From: Hyphomicrobiales bacterium
GTDB taxonomy: Bacteria; Pseudomonadota; Alphaproteobacteria; Rhizobiales; Rhizobiaceae
Reading direction: 5' to 3'
DNA length: 64,000 nt
Assembly (NCBI GenBank): GCA_900470805.1
Contig: UCCA01000011.1
Coordinates: forward strand, 62,001 to 126,000
The notes beneath the pieces are model-generated. The model made no database searches, was not told the DNA's origin, and was given only the letters and a program-made list of their open reading frames with translations. A program made the position numbers and the translations under genes. Position 1 is the first letter of the stretch, and each line of letters begins with the position of its first letter. This document shows positions 34,480 to 42,825 of this stretch, one piece after another.

Positions 34480-35559
34480 ATGGCAGCTGCGTTACCCACA
34501 TCCTATGAAGCGATAGGCTACACCGGCGACAAGAATAGCTTTCCCCTTGTCGCATTCTCACGTGATATCCCCTTACCTCGATCTGACGAATTGCTGATCA
34601 AGGTGATAGGTTCATCGCTTAACCCGCTCGAATTCAAACTCGCCGACCTCAACTTTTTCGGAAACACACCGCCGGTAGCTTTGGGTTTTGATGTCTCCGG
34701 AACGGTTGTGGCCGTCGGAGAAGATGTGAAAGACTATGCTGTCGGCGACTCGGTAGTTGCGATGTCAGACTGCAACGGCCACGGAGGCTGGGCGACCGGC
34801 GGCTCTGGAGGCTATGCTGTTGCTCGCGAATACTTGTCCGCCAAGAAGCCAGAGGCGGTGTCCTTTGCCGACGCTGGCGCGCTTCCCGTCTGTTTCCTTG
34901 CCGCCTATCTGGGTTTGTTCGAACACGTGCGCCCGGGCGACACAGTATACATCCCGGGCGGCGCGGGCGGCGTTGGACATCTAGCGATTCAAATTGCGGC
35001 GAAAGCGCTCGGGGCGTTGAGAGTGATTTCGAGTGGAAGCTCGGACAGATCGAAGGATCTTATTCTCAGGTGTGGCGCTCACACCGTCCTCGACTACAAG
35101 CAGGAAGATACGACCCAGCGGGTTCTGGAACTGACAGACGGTCGAGGGGCGGACGTGGTGTTTGACCCGACCTATTCAGAACAGAGCTATGTCGGATCCG
35201 CAAAGGCAGTGCGCCATGCTGGTAAATGGGTTGTCTTGGGCGTTGGACCTGGACGCACCAGTCGGACCCAGATAACCGAAAGCCCGGTTGACGCAATTCT
35301 CGCAGAAAAAAGTGCGAAGCACATCAATGCGAACGTGCTGAACTACTTTTTGGGAACTCGTCTGATCGAAGAGGCCACCAAGGACTTCCTCCGTGGTGCT
35401 ATGGCGGCTTCGATGAGGTGGCACGTTGAAGACCTCGTGCGGCCGGTGATCAGTGAGGAAATCGTATCGTCTGTCGAGGCTATCAACGCTGGGCTTTCGA
35501 AGCTCCGACAGGCGTCAGGTGTTCACGGCAAGATCGCGGTTAATCTGTCGTATCGCTAA
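34480..35559 (+). CDS. Medium-chain dehydrogenase, quinone oxidoreductase-like
   Basis: 359 residues of the zinc-independent MDR/QOR type. It has a GroES-like N-terminal half (IGSSLNPLEFKLADLNFFG; LGFDVSGTVVAVGEDV) and an NADPH-binding half with IPGGAGGVGHLAIQIA near residue 155, then SSGSSDRSKDL. It should reduce quinones or conjugated enals with NADPH. The ATG at 34480 follows AGAAGGATTTTTTGCC. The operator at 34442 suggests MarR control, perhaps induced by the electrophiles it reduces. Confidence 0.92.
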   Translation: MAAALPTSYEAIGYTGDKNSFPLVAFSRDIPLPRSDELLIKVIGSSLNPLEFKLADLNFFGNTPPVALGFDVSGTVVAVGEDVKDYAVGDSVVAMSDCNGHGGWATGGSGGYAVAREYLSAKKPEAVSFADAGALPVCFLAAYLGLFEHVRPGDTVYIPGGAGGVGHLAIQIAAKALGALRVISSGSSDRSKDLILRCGAHTVLDYKQEDTTQRVLELTDGRGADVVFDPTYSEQSYVGSAKAVRHAGKWVVLGVGPGRTSRTQITESPVDAILAEKSAKHINANVLNYFLGTRLIEEATKDFLRGAMAASMRWHVEDLVRPVISEEIVSSVEAINAGLSKLRQASGVHGKIAVNLSYR

Positions 35560-35624
35560 GTGCTGGTAGCGGCTTGGGCTGGTCATCGCCCAAGCCGCGT
35601 AAATGCTTTCCGGCGATCCTTAGG

Positions 35625-36194
35625 TTATCGGTGGAAGGCCGGTTGTGTATGGCGTTCCATGATATCCAAGCAACAGTCGCGAGCTGTGACAGCTATTTCA
35701 GGGTCTCTTTCGACCGCCATGGTGGCGATAGCCCCTTCGTACAATATCGCCATACGTAGTGCCAATGATGTTGCGTCTCCGCACACAGCAGACGCGATCC
35801 TTCCAAAGCCCCCCCTTACGAACGCTTTGTGTCTCCTAGCCAATTCTAAAACGCCGTCAATGTCGCCACATTCGGGGACCGAGAGCGCGAACGCGCATCC
35901 CCTGAATTCAGGAACGCTCGCCTTGGAATTCAGGTCACGAAAGATCGACGTAACTTGATCGAACGGGTTGTCGCTTTCGGCCGTCGCCGCGCTGAAGTCA
36001 GATACGACACGACAGTGTCGTTGTTCGAGATTGGCTATTATAAGCAGATCTTTCGAGGAGAAATGCCTGTAGAGCGAGGCCTTCGCCACGTTCGCAGCTT
36101 CAACCAGGCGGTCAATCCCGACCGCCCTTATGCCATTTCCGTAGAAAAGCATCTTGGCCACCCGCAGGATATCGGAACGCGGCGATGCGGACAT
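35625..36194 (-). CDS. TetR family regulator
   Basis: 189 residues. The HTH is at about residues 10-50 (ILRVAKMLFYGNGIRAVGID; NVAKASLYRHFSSKDLLIIA). The ligand domain has several cysteines (RGCAFALSVPECGD; TARDCCLDIMER). The ATG at 36194 follows a GGAGG site; a longer frame reaching 36248 has no such support. It lies next to a relic of an ene-reductase gene, which may once have been its target. Confidence 0.87.
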   Translation of the reverse strand: MSASPRSDILRVAKMLFYGNGIRAVGIDRLVEAANVAKASLYRHFSSKDLLIIANLEQRHCRVVSDFSAATAESDNPFDQVTSIFRDLNSKASVPEFRGCAFALSVPECGDIDGVLELARRHKAFVRGGFGRIASAVCGDATSLALRMAILYEGAIATMAVERDPEIAVTARDCCLDIMERHTQPAFHR

Positions 36195-36257
36195 TTTACC
36201 TCCTACTCCGCGCACTCTTCGATGCGTCACTAGAAGTTCTCCGCCCATGGCCTGAGA

Positions 36258-36512
36258 TCAAGTTCCAAAGTCCAAGCACTGCGGTGCTGACTGTGCGTGA
36301 ACCAAAAAAGTTTCGGCGATGGCGTCCACGTTGAGCAATCCGTCGGCTCGAAGATTAGGCGCTCGAGATAGAAGCCTTTGGCCATCGATGCCGCCATCGA
36401 TCACGATATGGGCAACATGTACCTCATCCCCTCGCGCACGTGCCTGCGGGGCCATCACGACCCGGTTCTGGAGCCTGAACGACGGCAGACTTAGCGGCTC
36501 TAACAGCTTCAT
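36258..36512 (-). pseudogene. 5' fragment of an Old Yellow Enzyme-type ene-reductase gene
   Basis: The first 26-28 residues (MKLLEPLSLPSFRLQNRVVM, then APQARARG) match the start of NADH:flavin oxidoreductases, where M-A-P follows N-R-x-V. After that the sequence is unrelated, and the frame stops at 84 residues where about 360 are expected. The gene body has been replaced or deleted. The start retains GGGGAGAACC. Confidence 0.55.
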
Positions 36513-36669
36513 GGTTCTCCCCTTCTAAAGCCAGAACTCTGTCTTTTTGAATTGGTTTCCTGAAGTGCCAGCCTGATTAATCTCCATCAATTTTAGATTA
36601 TATTTAGTATTATATTCCCCTAAATGAGATTCAATTTCTCATCGTCGCTACCGGTTCTGTAAACGATAA

Positions 36670-36697
36670 AAGGGCCCACTAATGATGGTGGACCCTT
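36670..36697 (-). terminator. Rho-independent terminator of the Tat-exported hydrolase gene
   Basis: Minus-strand stem AAGGGTCCAC/GTGGGCCCTT (one G-T pair) with an 8-base loop, followed by TTTATCG, 23 bp after the stop of the minus-strand hydrolase gene. The region 36513-36669 upstream of it is AT-rich and holds no gene I can support. Confidence 0.7.
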
Positions 36698-36719
36698 CTT
36701 GAAATGAGCTATCTGAGGA

Positions 36720-37691
36720 TTACGCCTTGGCAAACTCGAGCAGATCGGCGTTGAGTTTTTCCTTGTCAGTCACGATCAAGCCGTGAGAGCCGCCTTCGTA
36801 GACCTTCAGCTTGCCGTTCTTGAGGTAAGTGACGGCGAGCTTGCCGGACAGTTCGATCGGAACGATCTGGTCGTCGCTTCCGTGGATCACAAGTGCCGGC
36901 ACCGTGATCTTCTTGAGATCGTCTCTGAAGTCGGTTTCCGAGAATGCTCCGAGGGCATGATACGCCGCCATGAAACCAGTCGCCTGGCCCTGACGCCAAT
37001 ATTCCTCGCGAACACCATCGGATACCTTCGCGCCCGTTCTGTTATAGTTATAGTAGGGCATCGAAACGTCCTTGTTCCACTGAGAACGGTCGGTTATAAC
37101 CGCAGCGCGGAACGTGTCGAAGAACTCCTTAGGAACGCCGCCTGGATTCGAGTCCGTCTTCAGAAGGAATGGCGTAACCGCTGCTACGAAAGCGACCTTG
37201 CGGACGCGCTTCTCGCCGTGGCGTGCGATATAGCGAGCTACTTCACCACCGCCCATCGAGTGTCCGACAAAGACGGCGTCCTTGACATCAAGCGCTTCGA
37301 CCACAGTCGCAAGATCGTCAGCGAAAGTGTCGTAGTCGTAGCCATTGCTCGGCTGGCTCGAGCGACCGAACCCCCGGCGATCATGTGCGATAACGCGAAA
37401 GCCGTTCTGCGCGAGGAAGAACATCTGATTTTCCCACGCGTCGGACGACAGCGGATATCCGTGGGTGAACACGACCGTCGGTCCCTTGCCCCAATCCTTA
37501 AAATAGATCTGGGTTCCGTCTTTCGTGGTGATCGTGTTTGCCGTTTTGGCAACGACCTTGATATCGGCCGAACCTTTAGCTGCTGCACTAGCTGTGCCGG
37601 TCGCGGCCACCAGACCGACGCCAGCAACAGCCGAAGCAGCACCAATCAGGAGGTTACGACGCGATGCCGCCAAATTGTTTTCTTTTGTCAT
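36720..37691 (-). CDS. Tat-exported alpha/beta hydrolase, non-haem chloroperoxidase type
   Basis: 323 residues. A twin-arginine signal (ASRRNLLIGAASAVAG) with cleavage near ASA-AAK shows export in folded form. The hydrolase domain has FTHGYPLSSDAWE, the elbow GHSMGGGEVARY, the acid in HGSDDQIVP and the histidine in GGSHGLIV. This is the classic pattern of cofactor-free haloperoxidase/esterases. Start at 37691 (MTKENN). The GST gene just upstream on the same strand suggests a two-gene transcript under the TetR protein at 38595. Confidence 0.92.
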   Translation of the reverse strand: MTKENNLAASRRNLLIGAASAVAGVGLVAATGTASAAAKGSADIKVVAKTANTITTKDGTQIYFKDWGKGPTVVFTHGYPLSSDAWENQMFFLAQNGFRVIAHDRRGFGRSSQPSNGYDYDTFADDLATVVEALDVKDAVFVGHSMGGGEVARYIARHGEKRVRKVAFVAAVTPFLLKTDSNPGGVPKEFFDTFRAAVITDRSQWNKDVSMPYYNYNRTGAKVSDGVREEYWRQGQATGFMAAYHALGAFSETDFRDDLKKITVPALVIHGSDDQIVPIELSGKLAVTYLKNGKLKVYEGGSHGLIVTDKEKLNADLLEFAKA

Positions 37692-37751
37692 ATCGCTAGT
37701 CTCGATTGAAGGTTGGAGGCTGGTTGGCGCGTGGATCGCCAACCTCGCGTC

Positions 37752-38438
37752 TTAGAAACCAAGACGCTTTGCATCTTCGGGAAGGAAGGCCTGACCGGAC
37801 CTGTTCTGGACGCTCGGCAGGGAATTAACGCGCACGCGCCAAGCAATCAGATTGCCGAGCTCTTCCGGAACATGGACGCCAGCGGCATCGCCGAAGGCTA
37901 GCCCGGCGAAGAGCGTGATGTCCGCCATGGAGAAGAATTCACCAGCGACGAAGTCAGAGGAAGCCAGGATCTTGTTGAAGTAACGGAAGCCTTCTTCGAC
38001 GGTGGCGCGGTTACGATCGGCCCATTCTTTGCGACCTGCCCATTCCGGGCTCTTGAAAGCCTGCAACGACGGACCGAGGCCTGGCGTTCCGAAGTGGAAA
38101 TAGATGCCGATCGGGTCCAGCACGAAGGCCTCCGCGCGGCGCTGCATCATGTGAACCAGTCCCTTCTCCTTTGGAGAATTTCCTGTCAGCGTAGGATTGC
38201 CATCGAGGTTGTCGAGGTACTCAGTGATAGCCGTTGCTTCGGAGATCAGCGTGCCATCGTCCAGCTCGAGCAGCGGAATAACGCCCGATGGATTGAGCGA
38301 CAGAAACGCGTCTTGCTTATGCTCGGCCCCGATCAGATCGACGGGAACAAATTCCACTGCGTTGTCGAGGCCCTTCTCGGCCAGGACAATACGGATACGT
38401 GCCGGGTTTGGGAAACCTGAGCGGTCATAAATTTTCAT
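37752..38438 (-). CDS. Glutathione S-transferase
   Basis: 228 residues. The thioredoxin-like N-terminal domain (MKIYDRSGFPNPARIRIVLAE; NPSGVIPLLELDDGTLISEA with the cis-Pro and SEA glutathione contacts) is followed by an all-helical C-terminal domain (FSMADITLFAGLAFGDAAGV). It conjugates glutathione to electrophiles in the cytoplasm. It diverges from the TetR gene, and two ACCTAGCGNTAGGT sites lie between them. The hydrolase gene follows downstream. Confidence 0.9.
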   Translation of the reverse strand: MKIYDRSGFPNPARIRIVLAEKGLDNAVEFVPVDLIGAEHKQDAFLSLNPSGVIPLLELDDGTLISEATAITEYLDNLDGNPTLTGNSPKEKGLVHMMQRRAEAFVLDPIGIYFHFGTPGLGPSLQAFKSPEWAGRKEWADRNRATVEEGFRYFNKILASSDFVAGEFFSMADITLFAGLAFGDAAGVHVPEELGNLIAWRVRVNSLPSVQNRSGQAFLPEDAKRLGF

Positions 38439-38468
38439 TTGCGTGCTCCTTTGCCGCCGGCCTTTCTG

Positions 38469-38534
38469 ACCTAGCGATAGGTAAGTGAATAAACGTTGAT
38501 ATGCCCCTATGTCAACACCTACCTAGCGCTAGGT
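38469..38534. promoter_or_regulatory. Paired TetR operators ACCTAGCG[A/C]TAGGT
   Basis: ACCTAGCGATAGGT at 38469-38482 (one mismatch from palindromic) and the perfect ACCTAGCGCTAGGT at 38521-38534, centres 52 bp apart (five helical turns). One covers the GST side and one the TetR side of the divergent promoters, the typical layout for TetR autoregulation. Confidence 0.65.
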
Positions 38535-38594
38535 TGAGTTTTTCTTGACTGTCGGGTTCGTGGAATATATCTAGTTGGAGCAGAGGTGATCGAG

Positions 38595-39173
38595 ATGACG
38601 GTTGATACGCGTCAAAGCATTATGGATGAAGCAAAGCTCGTGGTTCAGGCCCACGGCTACAGCGCGCTGAGCTTCCGTGAACTTGCGAAGACCGTGGGCA
38701 TCAAGAACGCGAGTGTTCACTACCATTTCCCGACAAAAGGCGACCTTGGAGCGGCACTGGCACGACAGTATTCCGACGAGGCACAAGCGTTTCTCAACTG
38801 CTTGCCACTCGATAGGGATTCTGCCGCTCAAACGATGAAGACCTACACGGATGCCTTCAGAGCAGCTCTCGAACGGGATAACCGCATGTGCCTTTGCGGC
38901 ATCATGATCGCCGAGAGAGATGAGTTGCCCGAAATGGTTCGAGGCGAAGTCGATCGCTTTACTGAGATAAACATTCAATGGCTCAAGTCATTTTTGGAAG
39001 CGTTGACACCCAAAGCTGGGGCCTCAGAGGTTATGGATCGTGCTGTAGCGATTTTTTCGGCGGTTGAGGGTGCTCAGCTGATCGCCAGAGGTTGTGCGGA
39101 TGTCGCGGTCTTTGACCGCTGCATGAGCGCCTACGGAGCTACCGCGTTGTTCCCCGTGTGGCCATCCAAATAA
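38595..39173 (+). CDS. TetR family regulator
   Basis: 192 residues from the ATG at 38595 (GAGGTGATCGAG before it). The HTH lies at about residues 10-50 (SALSFRELAKTVGIKNASVH; YHFPTKGDLGAALA). The ligand domain contains MCLCGIMIAE. It resembles TetR proteins controlling GST/oxidoreductase genes in rhizobia. The two palindromes in its promoter argue for repression of itself and the divergent GST-hydrolase operon. Confidence 0.92.
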   Translation: MTVDTRQSIMDEAKLVVQAHGYSALSFRELAKTVGIKNASVHYHFPTKGDLGAALARQYSDEAQAFLNCLPLDRDSAAQTMKTYTDAFRAALERDNRMCLCGIMIAERDELPEMVRGEVDRFTEINIQWLKSFLEALTPKAGASEVMDRAVAIFSAVEGAQLIARGCADVAVFDRCMSAYGATALFPVWPSK

Positions 39174-39189
39174 ATCCAGCGATAGGCAA

Positions 39190-39561
39190 TCACAGGAAAA
39201 CGTCGCGGGGCAAATCCGGAGCCAATAGCGGGGCAAGACGGGCCGCGAGGGACAGAACCGCGTCTAGAGGTTCGCTCCGAATGCTTATATGGACGACCAG
39301 GCCATCATCATCACGTTCAAGTACGACGATGTCTCTCATCGGGGTGCCCGTGTCGAGAACCGCTTCCGTTTCCGAGAATGTCCGCCTGCCGGCCTCTTCG
39401 ACATAAATCGTTGTCCGATATCGGTGGAACGAACGAATCGCGTTGATCAATCGAATTATCGTGTGGCTGCCTACGACACTACCACGTAGAACAGAGCCCG
39501 AAAGGCGAGCGCTAGGCGCGAGCTGATCGAGATATAGCGTTTCGCCGTCTTGCAGTGTCAT
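39190..39561 (-). CDS. Small NTF2/SnoaL-like protein
   Basis: 123 residues. The pattern GSVVGSHTIIRLINAI, RTTIYVEEAGRR, GTPMRDIVVLERDDDGLVVH and EPLDAVLSLAARLAP matches the compact NTF2-like group whose barrel ends in R-P-L-x-A-V-L. No catalytic residues can be named. It converges on the TetR gene 16 bp away and lies downstream of the MarR gene on the same strand, with a hairpin between them. Confidence 0.55.
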   Translation of the reverse strand: MTLQDGETLYLDQLAPSARLSGSVLRGSVVGSHTIIRLINAIRSFHRYRTTIYVEEAGRRTFSETEAVLDTGTPMRDIVVLERDDDGLVVHISIRSEPLDAVLSLAARLAPLLAPDLPRDVFL

Positions 39562-39593
39562 TGAGGGGCCGTTGGCTTAAATTGGCAGGAGGG

Positions 39594-39642
39594 GCCACCG
39601 CTGCCGGGAGGATAGGGGGAGAGGACCTCCAGCAGCGGTGGC
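39594..39642. repeat. Long-armed hairpin between MarR and NTF2-like genes
   Basis: GCCACCGCTGC and GCAGCGGTGGC are perfect 11-bp arms around 27 purine-rich bases. There is no T-run, so it is not an obvious terminator. It could be an mRNA-stability or attenuation element in the transcript from the MarR gene into the NTF2-like gene. Confidence 0.45.
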
Positions 39643-39686
39643 TGTCGCAAGGTGTTGGGGTCACCTCGGCGAAACTGTTTCGGTTC

Positions 39687-40151
39687 TTACATTGACCTAA
39701 GCAGCGGGTTTTCGGCGATCGCCAGCATACGGTCTCGAATGCTCGAACCTTCCTCTTGACCAATGACTGCAAGAAAGTTTCCTTGAGCTTCACGCCAGCA
39801 CACCTCGGCGACCGCATACTTTTCTAAGCCAGCAGCCGTCAGAGCAACTAGGCGCTTTCTTCCATCGCCCTCGCCGGTGACAATAGCAATCAGCCCCTCT
39901 CTCTCGAGAGGCCGCAGGTTATGCCCCAAGGCCGACCTTTCAACTACGAGCGCCGCGGCAAGATCCGATTGAGAACACGGCACCCCTCGCCTTTTCAATT
40001 CCGCAAGGATACTAAACTGCGTTGACCGCAAACCAGCCCGTGAAAGCGCAACATCATAAAACTGCGTTGCCCTTCGCGCAGCTTTGCGGATAGCCGTAGA
40101 GACACACTGGCTACCGCTTGAAAGCAGTTCAGAAACCGGGCTGGAACTCAT
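39687..40151 (-). CDS. MarR family regulator beside a 28-bp palindrome
   Basis: 154 residues. SQCVSTAIRKAARRATQFYD is at about residues 15-34, the HTH in SDLAAALVVERSALGHNLRP, and the wing in VTGEGDGRKRLVALTAAG. The promoter region immediately upstream carries the perfect palindrome at 40179-40206 with the GGGCATATGCCC core, the expected autoregulatory operator. The same core stands before a quinone-oxidoreductase-like gene (34480) and an alpha/beta hydrolase gene (44448), giving a probable three-locus regulon. Confidence 0.92.
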   Translation of the reverse strand: MSSSPVSELLSSGSQCVSTAIRKAARRATQFYDVALSRAGLRSTQFSILAELKRRGVPCSQSDLAAALVVERSALGHNLRPLEREGLIAIVTGEGDGRKRLVALTAAGLEKYAVAEVCWREAQGNFLAVIGQEEGSSIRDRMLAIAENPLLRSM

Positions 40152-40178
40152 CGCAAAACACTCACATCAACTGCAAAG

Positions 40179-40206
40179 GCATATACGGGCATATGCCCGT
40201 ATATGC
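40179..40206. promoter_or_regulatory. 28-bp perfect palindrome with GGGCATATGCCC core, copy 2
   Basis: Every base from 40179 to 40206 pairs with its mirror partner around a centre at 40192/40193; the core is ACGGGCATATGCCCGT. It is 28 bp upstream of the MarR start and 9 bp from the 3' end of hemH. It is too symmetric and too well placed to be accidental. It could also form a cruciform or act as a weak terminator for hemH, but no T-run follows. Confidence 0.72.
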
Positions 40207-40214
40207 AAGTTGTT

Positions 40215-41243
40215 TTAGCGCGTCCACCCCAACAATTCCCGCCGCACCACCTTCTCCAGCACCGCCATCCCATCATCGCTGTCGTTCAGACACGGAATAT
40301 GCGCGAACTTCTCGCCGCCGTTGTCGTGGAACGAATGCGCGGCTTGCTCGGCGATCTCTTCCAGCGTCTCCAGACAGTCGGAGACGAAGCCGGGGTTCAA
40401 CAAGGCGATCTTTTTCACGCCGTCCTTGGCGAGCTGCTTCACCGTCTTGTCGGTGTAGGGCTGCAGCCATTCTTCCGGGCCGAAGCGGGACTGGAAGGTG
40501 ACCATGAACTGGTCCTTGGATAGACCGAGCTTTTCGCGCAGCAGGCGCCCGGTCTTCTGGCACTGACAGTAATAGGGGTCGCCCTTCTTGAAGTAGGACA
40601 TGGGGATGCCGTGGAAGGAGGCGAGGATCTTTTCCGGCTTCCAGTCCAGCGTTGCCAGATGCGTGGTGATCGAGTTGGCCAGCGCGGTGATGTAGGCGTT
40701 GTCGTCGTGGTAATCCGGCACGGTGCGCAGCGCCGGTTGCCAGCGCATCTTCAACAAGTGCTGGAAGGCCTTGTCGTTGACGGTCGCCGTGGTGGCGGCG
40801 GCATATTGCGGGTAGAGCGGGAAGAGCACGATGCGGTCGCAGCCCTGCGCTTTCAGCGCGTCGATGCGCGAGGCGATCGACGGCGTGCCGTAGCGCATTG
40901 CCCAGTCGACCACGACGTTGGGCAGGTCTTTCAGGCGCTCGGCCATCAGCTCGGCCTGGCTGCGCGTGTAGGTGCGCAGGTAGCTCTCGTTGCGATCCTT
41001 ATTCCAGATCAGCTCGTAGGCCTTGCCGACCTTGCCGGGGCGGGTGTTCAGGACGATGCCGAAGAGGATCGGGTACCACTTCCAGGGCGACCACTCGATC
41101 ACGCGCCTGTCGGTCAGGAACTCCTTGAGATAGCGACGCATCGAGGTGTAGTCGGTGCCGTCGGGCGTGCCGAGGTTGACGAGCAGGACGCCCACCTTGC
41201 CATAGTTCACCTGCGGGTGGTCGGCGGGACAGGCTTTATCCAT
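40215..41243 (-). CDS. hemH: Ferrochelatase
   Basis: Inserts iron into protoporphyrin IX, the last step of haem synthesis. 342 residues. The N-terminus VGVLLVNLGTPDGTDYTSMR is diagnostic, as are the active-site segment LASFHGIPMSYFKKGDPY (catalytic His) and NPGFVSDCLETLEEI (catalytic Glu). It looks like a core gene of the Rhizobiaceae, more GC-rich at third positions than its neighbours, and is intact amid regulator-enzyme pairs. No other haem genes are adjacent. Confidence 0.97.
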   Translation of the reverse strand: MDKACPADHPQVNYGKVGVLLVNLGTPDGTDYTSMRRYLKEFLTDRRVIEWSPWKWYPILFGIVLNTRPGKVGKAYELIWNKDRNESYLRTYTRSQAELMAERLKDLPNVVVDWAMRYGTPSIASRIDALKAQGCDRIVLFPLYPQYAAATTATVNDKAFQHLLKMRWQPALRTVPDYHDDNAYITALANSITTHLATLDWKPEKILASFHGIPMSYFKKGDPYYCQCQKTGRLLREKLGLSKDQFMVTFQSRFGPEEWLQPYTDKTVKQLAKDGVKKIALLNPGFVSDCLETLEEIAEQAAHSFHDNGGEKFAHIPCLNDSDDGMAVLEKVVRRELLGWTR

Positions 41244-41304
41244 GTGTTCTGTCCCTGTTGCAGCGTTCGGTTGACGGGCACGTATTAACCGGTGATAAGA
41301 CAGG

Positions 41305-41318
41305 TGTGCAATACCACA
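41305..41318. promoter_or_regulatory. TGTGCAATACCACA site
   Basis: Differs by one base from the TGTGCAATAGCACA core at 24705. It lies between the divergent hemH and TetR relic genes, 45 bp before the TetR start. A weaker MarR-type operator that could influence either gene. Confidence 0.45.
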
Positions 41319-41362
41319 TATCTGGTGTTTGTGTTTTCTTTGCTAGCGCTTAGGAGAAGAAA

Positions 41363-41987
41363 TTGCCAATTGAACAGAATACAGTTGCTCGCCGCACGCG
41401 CAAAGGCGAGATGAAGAAAACGAGGCGAACGCTGGTGGACGCGGCGTCGCGTTTTTTCGTGAAAAGGGACTGGCAGGTGCCACTCTTGCGGACATTATGA
41501 CGTCAGTGGGACTGACTACCGGCGGATTCTATCGTCACTTTTCGTCAAAGGATGAACTGACTCAACAGCGCTGGAAGACAACTTGTTGGATGTTATCGCG
41601 GATTGCCAACGAAGAGGCTTCGCTCCCGGGCAGACGATTGACGCCATCTGCGATTGGGCGCTCGACCCAGTCGATGACATAACAAGAAGCGCAGCTGCTG
41701 CGTTCGCCCCCGAAATCTCCCGTCAATCCGTGTCCATTCAGGATGCTTTCGCAAAGCATACGGCCGATAGGATTGCCGCGATCGCTTCCTGCTTGCCGCG
41801 AGGCGACGGCTCGGCTTTAATCAGGGCCAATTTCATCTATTCAGTATTGGTCGGCGCGGCGCAACTCTCACGATTCCATCCCGAGACCGGGCCGGCTGTG
41901 AGAGCCATGGTTCTAAACATGTGGGGATGTAAGCGCCCATTGGAACTTGATGCGTTACGGCAGACGGAAGGAAAGCTGGCATCTTGA
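41363..41987 (+). pseudogene. TetR family regulator broken by two frameshifts
   Basis: Three frames together read a complete regulator: KKTRRTLVDAASRFF, then (after about 41459) REKGLAGATLADIMTSVGLT and TGGFYRHFSSKDELTQQ, then (after about 41569) ALEDNLLDVIADCQRRGFAP through to EGKLAS. Each junction needs one extra base (a C in TTTTTTCG, a G in CAGCG). No nonsense codon is seen in the reconstructed frame. TTG at 41363 behind AGGAGAAG, or ATG at 41411. As read, no functional protein is made. The decay is recent, or the bases are sequencing errors. Confidence 0.77.
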
Positions 41988-42029
41988 CCGCGCCGCCACG
42001 GAGATCGTGCCGGCGCATTCGTGTGACTT

Positions 42030-42777
42030 TTAAACTTGAGTCCACCCGCCATCGACTGTCAACTCAATACCGGTATGTAGGACGCCTCGTCGGATGCGAG
42101 AAACGCGACTGCGTTGGCGATTTCCTCCGCGGTCCCCATTCTGCCCATCGGAATTTGCTTCGTGACGTCGTTATTGATCCCGGCGACCTGGTCTTCGGGA
42201 AATGCCGTTTCGGACCATTATGTCGGTGTCGATGTGACCCGGGGCGATGGCATTTACGCGTATACCTCTCCCCTTCAGATTAGTCGTCCAAGTACGCGCC
42301 AGAGATCGGATGGCAGCTTTGGTTGCGGAGTAGACGCTGAAGTTCGGCAGACCTTTCGAACCGGCGACGGACGTGTTGATGACGACCGAAGTCCCACTCG
42401 CCATCAGCGGGAGTAGCGTCTGAACCGTAAAGTACGTGCCTTTGAAGTTGGTTGCGACTGTTCTGTCGAAATCGGCTTCAGTAACAGCCTCCATCGGCCC
42501 AAGCACTCCGCCGCCCGCGTTCGCAAACAGGACATCAACCCGTCCGTACTTGCGCTTTAGGTATGCTGCCAGCGCCTCCAGATCTCGGAGCTTCGACTGT
42601 CGCCTGAGACGGCTTCAACATCACCATCGATACTCTCGCGGGCAGACTGCATAGCCGCTTCGTTCCTGGCATAATCAGGACCTTGGCACCCTCCCCAGCG
42701 AACAACCTTGCGGTGGCTAAGCCGATGCCGGTGCTTCCGCCTGTGATCACGACAACCTTGTTTTCGAATCTGTTCAC
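42030..42777 (-). pseudogene. SDR oxidoreductase broken by several single-base indels
   Basis: The start VVVITGGSTGIGLATARLFAG is intact. The sequence then continues through different frames: AAMQSARESIDGDVEAVSGD, KLRDLEALAAYLKRKYGRVD, VLGPMEAVTEADFDRTVATN with INTSVAGSKG and the catalytic YSATK, then EDQVAGINNDVTKQIPMGRM and finally TGIELTVDGGWTQV ending at 42030. At least four one-base indels (near 42690, 42595, 42195 and 42065) are needed to link them. Protein-level similarity is kept throughout, so the decay is by indels only. It is convergent with the TetR relic. Confidence 0.82.
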
Positions 42778-42825
42778 CGCTGGTCTACGCTCCTGTACTT
42801 TGCTGCCTGTAAAGTGAATAAGCCG

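Noticed and set aside
36670..36697. Palindrome-rich hairpin as an insertion-sequence end
   Set aside because: It has the position and T-run of a terminator for the minus-strand hydrolase; no transposase or matching second end is present.
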